A stretch of DNA of 64,000 nt from assembly GCA_036389335.1 (NCBI GenBank), contig DASVQC010000070.1, forward strand, positions 44,031 through 108,030. Reading direction: 5' to 3'. The position numbers and the translations under genes were made by a program. Each line of letters starts with the position of its first letter. The first letter of the stretch is position 1. Positions 18,108-26,231 of this stretch are shown in pieces. The notes under the pieces were generated by a model, which did no database searches, was not told where the DNA came from, and worked only from the letters and a program-made list of their open reading frames with translations. The stretch is from JAIVGV01 sp036389335 (GTDB lineage Bacteria; Acidobacteriota; Blastocatellia; Pyrinomonadales; Pyrinomonadaceae).

Positions 18108-18926
18108 TCAGCGGTCGTTGTCCGGTCGCGCGGGGGCGGCGGCGGGCGCGTCGTCGCCCATCGCGGCGCGCATCGCGTTGATGACCGGCTCGGTGACGCG
18201 GCGCTTGCGCAGCTCGGCGAGCTTCGCGGGCGAGAGGTCGAACTCCGCGGGCGAGTTCTCGATGCGGCGGACGATGGTGCCCTCGGAGAAGCCGGCGTCG
18301 ATGAGATCGATCACGGATTGATTGTTGAGCGTCGGCGTGCGTTCGAGCTTCGCCGCCGCGCCGCCCTGCTCCTGCGGTCGGATGATGCGCACCATCGCCG
18401 AGCCCGTCGTCTGCGTCTCGCCCGACGCGCCGCCGTTGATTCCATTCGTCTGCGTCTGCCCGCGCACCCCGCCCGACGAGCCGAAGATGTCAACGCTGTT
18501 CGGATCATTTTGATTCGGCTGCGCCCCGGCCCCCGGCTTGCGCGGCGGGCCGCCGAGACCTTCGAAGAACGCGTCGTCTTCCGCGTCGCCGTCGCGCATC
18601 GCGGCGAGCTGGCCCTCGTCGCCGCGCGCGAGCATCGCGAGGATGACGCGCTCGCTCGCGCCGCTCTTCTTCAGCTCGATCAGTCGGTCCGGCGACAGGT
18701 CGAAGCGCGCCGGGCGCGTGCGGATGACGGCGACGATCATCTTGTCGCTGAACTTGGCGCGCACGAGCTTGATGACGGCGGCGTTCGTCAGCGTCGCCTC
18801 GCCCTCCGGCGGCGACTGGACGGCGGCGCGGGCCTGCGCCCCCCGCGGCTGGCCGGACGCGGCTGACGCCAACGCGGCGCACGCGAGCGCGGCCAGAATG
18901 ATTTTCGTCAGCACGTTTCTCATCAT
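18108..18926 (-). CDS. Exported protein with two copies of a ~58-residue repeat
   Basis: 272 residues with a signal peptide (MMRNVLTKIILAALACAALA, cleavage near ASG). Two diverged copies of one helical module lie at about 46-103 and 200-258. The shared pattern is VI-x-L-[IV]-x-A-x-F-S-[ED], IV-x-x-I, then FDLSPDRLIELKK in one and FDLSPAKLAELRK in the other, ending with V[IT]-x-AM. A Gly/Gln/Asn-rich linker joins them. This module recurs in acidobacterial exported proteins of unknown role. It lies 7 bases after the lytic transglycosylase stop and 10 bases before the VWFA gene, so it belongs to the same transcription unit. Confidence 0.8.
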   Translation of the reverse strand: MMRNVLTKIILAALACAALASAASGQPRGAQARAAVQSPPEGEATLTNAAVIKLVRAKFSDKMIVAVIRTRPARFDLSPDRLIELKKSGASERVILAMLARGDEGQLAAMRDGDAEDDAFFEGLGGPPRKPGAGAQPNQNDPNSVDIFGSSGGVRGQTQTNGINGGASGETQTTGSAMVRIIRPQEQGGAAAKLERTPTLNNQSVIDLIDAGFSEGTIVRRIENSPAEFDLSPAKLAELRKRRVTEPVINAMRAAMGDDAPAAAPARPDNDR

Positions 18927-18933
18927 CGAAGTC

Positions 18934-20001
18934 TCACTCCGGCTGCGTCTTTCCCTTCGGGGCGGCCCCGCGCTTGTCGGCGGCGGCCACGGGCGCGTGC
19001 GCGAGGCCGGTGCTGCTGCCGTAGCGGCTGCCGATCTTGCGCACGTAGTTGCGCGTCTCGCGGAAAGGGGGCACGCGGTAGCCGAACTTCACAACGTTGC
19101 CCTCGCCCGCGTTGTAACTCGCCAGCACGAGATCGACGCGGTTGTTGAACTTGCCGAGCAGCTGCTTGAGCAGGCGCGTGCCGCCCGCGATGTTCTGCGC
19201 CGGATCGTGCGAGTTGCGCACGCCGAAGCGCGCCGCCGTGCCCGGCATCAACTGCATCAGCCCGCGCGCGCCCACGGGCGAGACCGCGCGCGAGTTGAAG
19301 TGCGACTCCTGCTCCATCACGAGGAAGATCAGGTAAGGATCGACGCCGTGCCGCGCGCCGTTCTGGCGGATCAACTGATCGAGCCGCGCGCTCCCCGTCG
19401 ACCAGCGACGCTCGCGCCGCGCCGCCGCCTTCCCTTCCCCGGCTTCGACGGCCTCCGGCTTCTCGCGCTCCACGCGGTCGATGCGCTCGCGCGCGATGAA
19501 GATCGAGAGGCTGCCGCGCTTGTACCACACGCCCTCGTCAGACTCCGCCGCCTCGTCGACCTCGAAGCTCGCGCCGTCCTTCAGGTAGATCGTGATCGGC
19601 TGCTGGACGCCCGCGCCCGGCACTACGTCTTCGGCGGATGGCGGCGTCGCGGCGTCGCCCGCGCCGCCCGGGCTGAAGCTCGCGCCGACGATCTTCACGC
19701 CGGGCGCGGGCTTCGCGTTCTTCGCCGCGCCGCCGGTCGCGCGCTCGATGGATTTCACGCGCGCGCGCTCGACGAGGTAGCTCACGCCGCCCTGCCTGTA
19801 CCAGACGCCCTGCGGATCGTCCCACGCTTCGTCGGCCTCGATGGTCGTGCCGTCCTTCAGGTGCACGCGGTCGGCGAGCGCCGCGCCCGCACAACAGGAG
19901 AACAGAACCAATGCGGTCGCCGATCCCGCGACGCGCCGGATTATTTGCGCGAACGCGCCGCGCGGCGGGCCTTGATCTTTAGAAGTTGAGGGGATCGGCA
20001 T
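18934..20001 (-). CDS. Lytic transglycosylase (SLT domain), exported
   Basis: 355 residues. After a signal-like segment (VAGSATALVLFSCCAGAALA) come two copies of a short module: DRVHLKDGTTIEADEAWDDP and ITIYLKDGASFEVDEAAESD, each followed by GVWYRQGG or GVWYKRGS. The C-terminal SLT domain has DQLIRQNGARHGVDPYLIFL, MEQESHFNSRAVSPVGARG with catalytic Glu in QES, GLMQLMPGTAARFGV, NIAGGTRLLKQLL and LASYNAGEGNV. It cleaves peptidoglycan glycan strands. The ATG at 20001 has GGAG seven bases upstream and overlaps the end of the ATPase gene by 23 bases. Its position in the Tad run suggests opening the wall for the pilus machine (inference). Confidence 0.92.
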   Translation of the reverse strand: MPIPSTSKDQGPPRGAFAQIIRRVAGSATALVLFSCCAGAALADRVHLKDGTTIEADEAWDDPQGVWYRQGGVSYLVERARVKSIERATGGAAKNAKPAPGVKIVGASFSPGGAGDAATPPSAEDVVPGAGVQQPITIYLKDGASFEVDEAAESDEGVWYKRGSLSIFIARERIDRVEREKPEAVEAGEGKAAARRERRWSTGSARLDQLIRQNGARHGVDPYLIFLVMEQESHFNSRAVSPVGARGLMQLMPGTAARFGVRNSHDPAQNIAGGTRLLKQLLGKFNNRVDLVLASYNAGEGNVVKFGYRVPPFRETRNYVRKIGSRYGSSTGLAHAPVAAADKRGAAPKGKTQPE

Positions 20002-21403
20002 TGACTGACTCCGCCGTTTGTCTGCGTTCGGGCACACTGTTGCGCGGCGCGGCGGCGATGCCCGGCTCGGCGGCGGCGCGCATCTCGACCGCCGCGGCGC
20101 GGCGTTCGGGTTCGAGCGTGAAGCCGTGCGAGGTGCCGAAGTAGTTGCGCCACGCGGCGTCGATGGTCTTCGGCGTCAGCGCCGGCTCGCTGCCCTCGAA
20201 GCGGCAGATGTCGATCACGCGCTCCAGCAGATCGCGCGGCTCGCAGGATTTCATCTGCCGGTGCGAGATCATGTAGTTGTTCAAGACGTAGTCGAGCACC
20301 GCCTGATCCACGCGCATCCCGCGCGTGTGCGCGGCGCGGCGGAAGATTTCGCTGTAGGCGGCGGGCGTCGGCGGCTCGACCTTCGCGCGGTAGCCCATGC
20401 GGCGCAGGAAAGCCTCGTCCACCAAATCCTTCTCGTCGAGGTTCGTCGAGAAGACGACCAACTGCTCGAACGGCACCTCGATCTTCTTGCCCGTGTGCAG
20501 CGTCAAATAATCGACGCGGCGCTCCAGGGGCACGATCCAGCGGTTGAGCAGCTCGGTCGGCGCGACGCGCTGCCGCCCGAAGTCGTCGATGACGAGCGTG
20601 CCGCCGTTGGACTTCATCTGGAACGGCGCTTCGTAAAAGCGCGCCGCCTCGCTCCACGTCAGGTCGGCGTTCTCAAGCGTAAGCTCGCCGCCGACGATGA
20701 CGAGCGGGCGCTCGACGCAGACCCAGCGGCGGTCGTACTCGGTGGGCGTCTTGTCGGCGGGCGCGGCCCGGTGGTTGTGCGTGTCGAAGACGCGGATGAC
20801 TTGGCCGTCGATCTCGATGGCGTAGGGAATCCAGATCACGCCGGGCAGCCCCGCGTTGATGCGCTCGGCGACCGCCGTCTTGCCCGTGCCCGGGGGGCCC
20901 GAGAGGAAGAGCGAGCGGCGCGAGTTGATGACGCAGCCCATCGTCTGCATGAGCGATTCGGGCAGGACGAGATCGCGGAACGCGGCGCGCAGCGTGTCGA
21001 TGGTCGCGGGCGTCGAGGGCACGGCTTGGAGGCGCATCATGTGCGCGTAGTCGGCGAGCGAGACGGGCGCGGGCCCGTCGTAGCCGCAGAACATGCGCGC
21101 GCGCGTCAGCCGATCCCAGCCGCGGTCGAGCATCGCGTATCGCGTCGAGCCCATCGCCGACTGCTGCTTCACCTCGACGAGCTTCTCGCGGTAGAGCTGC
21201 TGCAACAGCTCCTCGACGAGCGCGCGCGGGAGGCGGATGCGTTCCGTGACGTTGGCGGTCGTCGGCTCCGGCAGGCTCGCGACGACTTTGATCGCGAGGT
21301 CGCACAGGAAGCTCTCGGGAACGTCTGTCTCCGACAGCTCTTCCGGCACGGGTGGCCCCATCGACTCGACTTCAAGGCGCGTCAGTATGCTTGTGTGCGT
21401 CAT
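19979..21403 (-). CDS. MoxR-like AAA ATPase associated with the Tad locus
   Basis: 474 residues. N-terminal about 150 residues contain a possible winged-helix part (LPRALVEELLQQLYREKLVE). The AAA+ core follows: Walker A GPPGTGKT (169-176), Walker B GGTLVIDDFGRQ, sensor 1 VVFSTNLDEKDLVDEAFLRR and the Arg-finger region RRMGYRAKVEPP. It resembles MoxR/MoxA-type chaperone ATPases and is a frequent companion of acidobacterial Tad genes. AAGGTGA precedes the ATG. Its substrate could be the VWFA protein encoded three genes later, since MoxR ATPases commonly act on VWA partners (family knowledge; link here inferred). Confidence 0.87.
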   Translation of the reverse strand: MTHTSILTRLEVESMGPPVPEELSETDVPESFLCDLAIKVVASLPEPTTANVTERIRLPRALVEELLQQLYREKLVEVKQQSAMGSTRYAMLDRGWDRLTRARMFCGYDGPAPVSLADYAHMMRLQAVPSTPATIDTLRAAFRDLVLPESLMQTMGCVINSRRSLFLSGPPGTGKTAVAERINAGLPGVIWIPYAIEIDGQVIRVFDTHNHRAAPADKTPTEYDRRWVCVERPLVIVGGELTLENADLTWSEAARFYEAPFQMKSNGGTLVIDDFGRQRVAPTELLNRWIVPLERRVDYLTLHTGKKIEVPFEQLVVFSTNLDEKDLVDEAFLRRMGYRAKVEPPTPAAYSEIFRRAAHTRGMRVDQAVLDYVLNNYMISHRQMKSCEPRDLLERVIDICRFEGSEPALTPKTIDAAWRNYFGTSHGFTLEPERRAAAVEMRAAAEPGIAAAPRNSVPERRQTAESVNADPLNF

Positions 21404-21425
21404 CGTTTCACCTTCGGTAAAAGCC

Positions 21426-21551
21426 GTCCGTTGTCAGTAGTCCGTTGTCCGTTGTCCGCTGCACTTGTCCGCGTGGTCGCCATTTGAACGGGAACGACGA
21501 TTGCCGAACCACAGATAAGACAACTGACGACGGACGACGGACGACGGACAG
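21426..21551. repeat. Paired inverted heptamer array (GTCCGTT)
   Basis: Left array: GTCCGTT, GTCAGTA, GTCCGTT, GTCCGTT, GTCCGCT (21426-21460). Right array (21521-21551), read in reverse: GTCCGTC, GTCCGTC, GTCCGTC, GTCAGTT. About 60 bases separate the arms. It lies between the TPR gene and the MoxR-like gene within the Tad run. Confidence 0.92.
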
Positions 21552-21552
21552 C

Positions 21553-22539
21553 TTAGTTCTCCCTCGCCGCGAGCTGCGCCTGCACGCTCTCTAAGGACTG
21601 TCGGGCCTGTGCCGCGTCGTCGCCGCGGCTGTTGCGCTGGTAGAGGTCTGCGAGGCGGCGCAGGGCGGCCTCGGAGGAGGGCTGCAACTTGCGCGCGGCC
21701 TCGTAGTGCTCGATGGCCTGCTGGTCGCGACCGACGCGCTCGGCGAGGGCGGCGGCGTTCATGTGGCCGTCGAACTCGCCGCGGGCGCGCGCGAAGCTCC
21801 GGTACGCGTCGTCGAACTTGCCGAGCCGCGCCTGCGCGAGCGCGAGGTTGTTCAGGATGCGCTCGTCGGCTGGCGCGTACTTCGCCGCGCGCTTCAGCTT
21901 CTCGACCGCCGCGCGGTAGTTGCCATTCTCGTAGAGCCAGTAGCCGACGTTGTTGAGGGCCTGAGCGTCGTGCGAGTCGTCGGCGGCGCGCTCGAAGGAC
22001 TCGCGGGCGCGCTCCTTCAGGCCCTTGCGGTCGTAGGCGAGCGCGAGCAGGCCGTGCGCCTGCGAGAGCTTGCGGTCGAGCGAGACGGCGCGCGTCAGCT
22101 CCGTGATCGCCTCGTTCAGCCGGCCTTCCGCGAGCAGGGCGCGACCGCGTTCGAGGTAGTCGCGCGCGCCCGTCGCGTCGCCGCGCTCGATCTCCTTCGC
22201 CGCGGGCGTGCGCGCGTCGTCGACGCGCGCCAGGGGCGCGCTCTCGAAGTGCGCCACGTCCTTCTCGGACATGCGCTTCATCCTGTCGTCGTCGCCGCCG
22301 AAGAGCTTGCCCACGGCCTTGAATGGGGCCTTGAAGAAGCGCGCGAAGCGGTTGCCCTTCTTCTTCGCGCCGTCAGCCGACGCCGGGTCTTCCGCCGCGC
22401 CGACCTTCGAGCCGTCGGCGGCGACGATGTTCGCCGCGTCGTCGCCGTCCGGGTTCGTCGTCGTCGCGCTCCAGAAGGCGGTGACGGTCAGGACGAGCGC
22501 GAAGGCGATGAGTGTTGCGTTGATGCTGCGGTAGCGCAT
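21553..22539 (-). CDS. tadD: TPR protein of the Tad locus (TadD-like)
   Basis: 328 residues. An N-terminal membrane anchor or signal (INATLIAFALVLTVTAFW) is followed by a basic, Gly/Asp-rich linker, then about five TPR units from residue 125: YLERGRALLAEGRLNEAITE, AHGLLALAYDRKGLKERARE, ALNNVGYWLYENGNYRAAVE, ILNNLALAQARLGKFDDAYR and AIEHYEAARKLQPSSEAALR. Position directly after tadC matches TadD, a lipoprotein or envelope TPR scaffold needed for pilus assembly. The ATG at 22539 has GGAGG upstream and lies 17 bases after the tadC stop; the longer frame into tadC is a shadow. Confidence 0.88.
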   Translation of the reverse strand: MRYRSINATLIAFALVLTVTAFWSATTTNPDGDDAANIVAADGSKVGAAEDPASADGAKKKGNRFARFFKAPFKAVGKLFGGDDDRMKRMSEKDVAHFESAPLARVDDARTPAAKEIERGDATGARDYLERGRALLAEGRLNEAITELTRAVSLDRKLSQAHGLLALAYDRKGLKERARESFERAADDSHDAQALNNVGYWLYENGNYRAAVEKLKRAAKYAPADERILNNLALAQARLGKFDDAYRSFARARGEFDGHMNAAALAERVGRDQQAIEHYEAARKLQPSSEAALRRLADLYQRNSRGDDAAQARQSLESVQAQLAAREN

Positions 22540-22556
22540 GACTTTGGAAACCTCCC

Positions 22557-23498
22557 TCACATCTTGGCGAAACTGTCGATGAGGTTGAGCGCGGCGGGCC
22601 CGAGGATGGCGATGAAGAGCGTCGGGAACAGGAAGCACGAGAGCGGGAACAACAGTTTGACCGCGGCCTTCTGCGCCGCCTGCTCGGCGCGCTGCCGACG
22701 CTTCGTGCGGAGCGAGTCCGAGTAGACGCGCACGGCGCGCGCGATGGACGTGCCGAAGCGATCCGCCTGGATGAGCATCGCGACGAGGCTGCGGAGATCG
22801 TCGACGCCGGTGCGCTCGGCGAGGTTGCGCAGCGCCTCGTCGCGCTCCCTGCCGACGCGGATTTCGAGGTTCGTCAGCTCGAACTCGTCGCTGATGTCTT
22901 TGTGCACGTCGCGCAGCTCGTCGGAGATTTTCACGATGGCCGCGTTCAGGCCGAGCCCGGCCTCGATGGAGACGACCATCAGATCGAGCGCGTCGGCCAA
23001 GCCCCACTGCACGAGCTGCTGCCGCCGCTTGACGAGTTTCTTCAGGACGTAGCGGGGGAAGAAGAAGCCCACGACGAAGGCGAGCAGAATCCACGTCACC
23101 GCGCTGTCGAGCGGGCGCGCGAGCAGGGCGCAGGTGAGCGCGACCGCGCCGGGCAAGCCCATCATCGCGGCGAAGTGGACGGCGCGGAAGGTCATCGGGG
23201 CGGAGTGCTTGCGGTAGCCCGCCTGCATCAACTGCTTTTGCAGCTTGTGGACTTCGGCGGCTGACGCGGGCACGAGCTTGCCGAGCGGCGCGGCGACGCG
23301 CTCGGCCAACGCCGCGACGCCCGTCTCCTGCGGCGAGGGCGCGAGCGACGAACCGACCGCCCCGCCCGTGCCGGACGCCTCGCCCATCCGGCGCAGGCGC
23401 TCGGTCGCCGCGCTCGCCGGTCGGAACATCGTCCAGTACGCGCCCACGGCGAGCAGCGTGATGCAGACGAAGGTCGAAATCGTGATTACTAAGATCAT
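22557..23498 (-). CDS. tadC: Tad pilus inner-membrane platform protein TadC
   Basis: 313 residues, type II secretion system F family. One N-terminal helix, a basic cytoplasmic stretch, paired helices in the middle and a hydrophobic C-terminus (LLFPLSCFLFPTLFIAILGP). The cytoplasmic domain WGLADALDLMVVSIEAGLGL, RVGRERDEALRNLAERTGVD and SLVAMLIQADRFGTSIARAV is typical of TadB/TadC. With TadB it forms the platform on which the ATPase acts to assemble Flp pilin. No strong ribosome site. Lies between tadB and the TPR gene. Confidence 0.95.
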   Translation of the reverse strand: MILVITISTFVCITLLAVGAYWTMFRPASAATERLRRMGEASGTGGAVGSSLAPSPQETGVAALAERVAAPLGKLVPASAAEVHKLQKQLMQAGYRKHSAPMTFRAVHFAAMMGLPGAVALTCALLARPLDSAVTWILLAFVVGFFFPRYVLKKLVKRRQQLVQWGLADALDLMVVSIEAGLGLNAAIVKISDELRDVHKDISDEFELTNLEIRVGRERDEALRNLAERTGVDDLRSLVAMLIQADRFGTSIARAVRVYSDSLRTKRRQRAEQAAQKAAVKLLFPLSCFLFPTLFIAILGPAALNLIDSFAKM

Positions 23499-23505
23499 GT
23501 TCTTT

Positions 23506-23622
23506 GTCCGTGGTCAGTAGTCCGTTGTCCGTTGCCAGTTGTCCGTAGTCAGTTGCCGAGTTCGCCTCCGGCTAGTTGCCCGTCAGCCGGGGGCGACGGA
23601 CAACCGACCACTGACCACGGAC
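23506..23622. repeat. Paired inverted heptamer array (GTCCGTT/GTCAGTA)
   Basis: Left array of seven units: GTCCGTG, GTCAGTA, GTCCGTT, GTCCGTT, GCCAGTT, GTCCGTA, GTCAGTT (23506-23554). Right array (23592-23622), in reverse: GTCCGTG, GTCAGTG, GTCGGTT, GTCCGTC. It lies between tadC and tadB. Confidence 0.92.
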
Positions 23623-23627
23623 GGCTT

Positions 23628-24590
23628 TCAAATCTTGATCCTCAAAATTTTTCTGACGACGAGCATGCCCATGGCTTGGAGCGTCATCGCGACGGCGATG
23701 AGCATGTGGCCGCGCGGGTCTTTCCAGAGGACGCTCATGTAGTCGGGGTTCATGAACGTGACGGCGCAGGCGACGAAGATCGGCAGCCCGCAGAGGATCC
23801 ACGCCGACATGCGCGAGCTGGTCGTCAGCGTCTTCAGGTCTTCCATGATGCGGAAGCGCTCGCGGATCGTGTGCGCCACCTTCTCCAGAATCTCCGCGAG
23901 GTTGCCGCCCGTCTCGCGCTGGATCATGATTGCCGTGACGCACAGGCGCAGGTCTAGGAGCGGCACGCGCTGCGTCAGGTTTTCGAGCGCGAGCTTGAGC
24001 GAGAGCCCGAGGTTCTGCTCCTCGTAGGTCTTGCGGAACTCCGTGGCGATGGGCTCCGGCATCTCCTCCGAGATCATGTGGAGCGATTCGGCGAAGGCGT
24101 GGCCGGCTTGCAGCGCGCGGCTCATCAGCTCGAGCGCGTCGGGCAGGTGTTCGAGGAACTTGTTGAGGCGCTTGCGGCGCGTCCACCAGACGTGGAGGAA
24201 CGGCACGCCCGCGGCGGCGAGCCCGGCCACGAAGATGAGGAGGAGCGAGATCGTCAGGATCGACGCCGCCATCGCCGCGAGCAGCCCGGCCATCGCGGAG
24301 AACATCAGCAGGCGCGTGACCGTGATCTGCAAGTCCGCCTGATCGATCATCCGCTTGAGGCGCGTCGCCACGGGCACGCGCATCAGCGCGCGGTTCATCG
24401 CCGGGATTTCGCTCATCAGCTCCGAGCGCGCGAGCTGCACCTCGGCGTCCTCGACGCTCGAAGAGTGCATCAGCGCCTCGGCGAGCCGCTGGTTCAGACG
24501 CTGCCGACGCTTCTCCGACCCGCGCGTCGCCACCAGATAGATCGCGTAGGTCAGGAACAGGCAGAAGACGAAGACGATAAAAGGGATCAT
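23628..24590 (-). CDS. tadB: Tad pilus inner-membrane platform protein TadB
   Basis: 320 residues, type II secretion system F family. Hydrophobic N-terminus (MIPFIVFVFCLFLTYAIYLV), a double helix near 95-140 and a C-terminal pair ending MLVVRKILRI. F-domain signature: LPDALELMSRALQAGHAFAE, EFRKTYEEQNLGLSLKLALE and CVTAIMIQRETGGNLAEILE. It partners TadC. Order cpaF-tadB-tadC is the standard Tad order. Confidence 0.95.
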   Translation of the reverse strand: MIPFIVFVFCLFLTYAIYLVATRGSEKRRQRLNQRLAEALMHSSSVEDAEVQLARSELMSEIPAMNRALMRVPVATRLKRMIDQADLQITVTRLLMFSAMAGLLAAMAASILTISLLLIFVAGLAAAGVPFLHVWWTRRKRLNKFLEHLPDALELMSRALQAGHAFAESLHMISEEMPEPIATEFRKTYEEQNLGLSLKLALENLTQRVPLLDLRLCVTAIMIQRETGGNLAEILEKVAHTIRERFRIMEDLKTLTTSSRMSAWILCGLPIFVACAVTFMNPDYMSVLWKDPRGHMLIAVAMTLQAMGMLVVRKILRIKI

Positions 24591-24600
24591 GGTTGCACCA

Positions 24601-24721
24601 GCGATTAGCTGTTAGCTGTTAGCCGTTAGCTAAAACCTCTTCGTCTGGCTGATGGCTAACAGCTAATCGCTAACGGCCCTTTTTGTTTGGCTGAAAGCTA
24701 ACAGCTATTAGCTAACAGCTA
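24601..24721. repeat. Three-part inverted heptamer array (GCTGTTA)
   Basis: Left array GCGATTA, GCTGTTA, GCTGTTA, GCCGTTA (24601-24628). Two inverted arrays follow: 24647-24678 (reverse: GGCCGTTA, GCGATTA, GCTGTTA, GCCATCA) and 24690-24721 (reverse: TAGCTGT, TAGCTAA, TAGCTGT, TAGCTTT). The last unit supplies the TAG stop codon of cpaF. Confidence 0.92.
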
Positions 24722-26083
24722 CTCTTCAAAAAACAGGCGCGGCAGCGTCATGCCGTACTGCTTGAGGCGCTCGGCGAAGCGCGGGCGGACGCCCGTCGGG
24801 CGGAAGCGACCGATGACGCGCCCGTCCTTGTCCACGCCCTTGCGCTCGAACTGGAAAATCTCCTGCATCGTGATCGTCTCGCCCTCCATGCCCGTGATCT
24901 CGGAGATGGACGTGACGCGGCGCGTGCCGTCGGACAGGCGCGCGGCCTGAATCACGAGGTCGAGCGCGGAGGCGATCTGCTGGCGCATGGCGCGATCCGA
25001 CAGGCGCATGCCGGTCATCTGGATCATCGTCTCAAGCCTGACGAGCGCGTCGCGCGGCGTGTTGGCGTGGATGGTGGTGAGCGAGCCGTCGTGGCCCGTG
25101 TTCATCGCCTGAAGCATGTCGATGGCTTCGCCGCCGCGCACCTCGCCGATGACGATGCGGTCGGGCCTCATGCGCAGCGCGTTCTTGACGAGGTCGCGCT
25201 GCGTCACCTCGCCGCGCCCCTCGATGTTGGGCGGGCGGGTTTCGAGCCGGACGACGTGCGGCTGCTGCAACTGCAACTCCGCCGAGTCTTCAATCGTGAC
25301 GATGCGCTGCTCTTCGGGGATGTAGGCCGAGAGCGCGTTCAGAAGCGTCGTCTTGCCCGCGCCCGTGCCGCCGGAGATGAGGACGTTCAGGCGCGCGTGG
25401 ACGCACATCTGGAACATCTCGGCGATGTCCTTCGTGATCGCCTCCAGCTCGATCAGCTTCTCGATGCGCAGGGGGTCTGCGCCGAAGCGGCGGATCGAGA
25501 GGACGGGGCCGTCCAGGGCGAGCGGCGGGATGATGGCGTTGACGCGCGAGCCGTCCTTGAGGCGCGCGTCCACCATCGGCGACGACTCGTCGATGCGGCG
25601 ACCGACCGAAGAGACGATGCGCTCGATGACGCGCATCAGGTGCTCGTCGTCCTTGAACTCGACGCCGGTGCGTTCGAGCTTGCCGCGCCGCTCGATGTAG
25701 ATGTTGTGGGGCGCGTTGACGAGGATGTCGGAGACGGTCGGGTCGGCGAGCAGAGGCTCGAGCGGCCCCAGGCCGAACAGCTCGTGGCGCACTTCCTCGA
25801 CGAGGCGGTCGCGCTCGACGGTGGAGAGCGGCGCGTTCTCTGCGGCGAGCAGCCCTTCGGCGAGCCGCGCCACCTCGGCGTGTAGCTGTTCGGGCTCCAT
25901 CTGGCCGAGCTTGGTCAAGTCCATCCGGTTGATGATCGCGCGGTGCAAACGCGCCTTCATCTCCTGGAAGGAGTGCTGCGTGCTCGGCAGCTCGTCGCCG
26001 CCGCCCGCGCCCGCGCCCGCGCGCGAGAGCATCGGCGTCGGCGGCTGGCTCGTTTCCCGTATGAGTCGTTCTCTTAGTGACAT
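24719..26083 (-). CDS. cpaF: Tad secretion ATPase CpaF/TadA
   Basis: 454 residues, hexameric type II/IV secretion ATPase that powers Flp pilus assembly. N-terminal helical region, then LGPLEPLLADPTVSDILVNA, the Walker A motif GGTGAGKTT (238-246), ERIVTIEDSAELQLQ (Asp box), Walker B region RMRPDRIVIGEVRGGEA and the His box GHDGSLTTIHANTPRDAL. The ATG at 26083 gives the family-like start MSLRERL; an ATG 21 bases upstream is possible and neither has a clear ribosome site. The stop codon TAG is part of a heptamer array. Confidence 0.96.
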   Translation of the reverse strand: MSLRERLIRETSQPPTPMLSRAGAGAGGGDELPSTQHSFQEMKARLHRAIINRMDLTKLGQMEPEQLHAEVARLAEGLLAAENAPLSTVERDRLVEEVRHELFGLGPLEPLLADPTVSDILVNAPHNIYIERRGKLERTGVEFKDDEHLMRVIERIVSSVGRRIDESSPMVDARLKDGSRVNAIIPPLALDGPVLSIRRFGADPLRIEKLIELEAITKDIAEMFQMCVHARLNVLISGGTGAGKTTLLNALSAYIPEEQRIVTIEDSAELQLQQPHVVRLETRPPNIEGRGEVTQRDLVKNALRMRPDRIVIGEVRGGEAIDMLQAMNTGHDGSLTTIHANTPRDALVRLETMIQMTGMRLSDRAMRQQIASALDLVIQAARLSDGTRRVTSISEITGMEGETITMQEIFQFERKGVDKDGRVIGRFRPTGVRPRFAERLKQYGMTLPRLFFEE

Positions 26084-26092
26084 GGCGTTTGG

Positions 26093-26223
26093 AGCAATCA
26101 GCATTCAGCAATCAGCATTCAGCCAAACCGTCGTTCGCTGCTTCCCCTGATCGAATGAATCGCTGACGCCTGACCTCCGTGACTTAGCTGACTACTGACT
26201 ACTGACTACTGACCGCTGACTGC
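26093..26223. repeat. Heptamer arrays (AGCAWTC and TGACTAC)
   Basis: Two neighbouring arrays: AGCAATC, AGCATTC, AGCAATC, AGCATTC (26093-26120), and TGACTAC x3, TGACCGC, TGACTGC (26189-26223). Their partner arms are weak or absent, so this locus looks degenerate. It lies between cpaE and cpaF. Confidence 0.85.
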
Positions 26224-26231
26224 CGGCTGCT

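Noticed and set aside
21553..23094. 513-codon minus-strand frame covering TPR gene and part of tadC
   Set aside because: Only the part from 22539 down is real; the upstream part is an out-of-frame reading of tadC.
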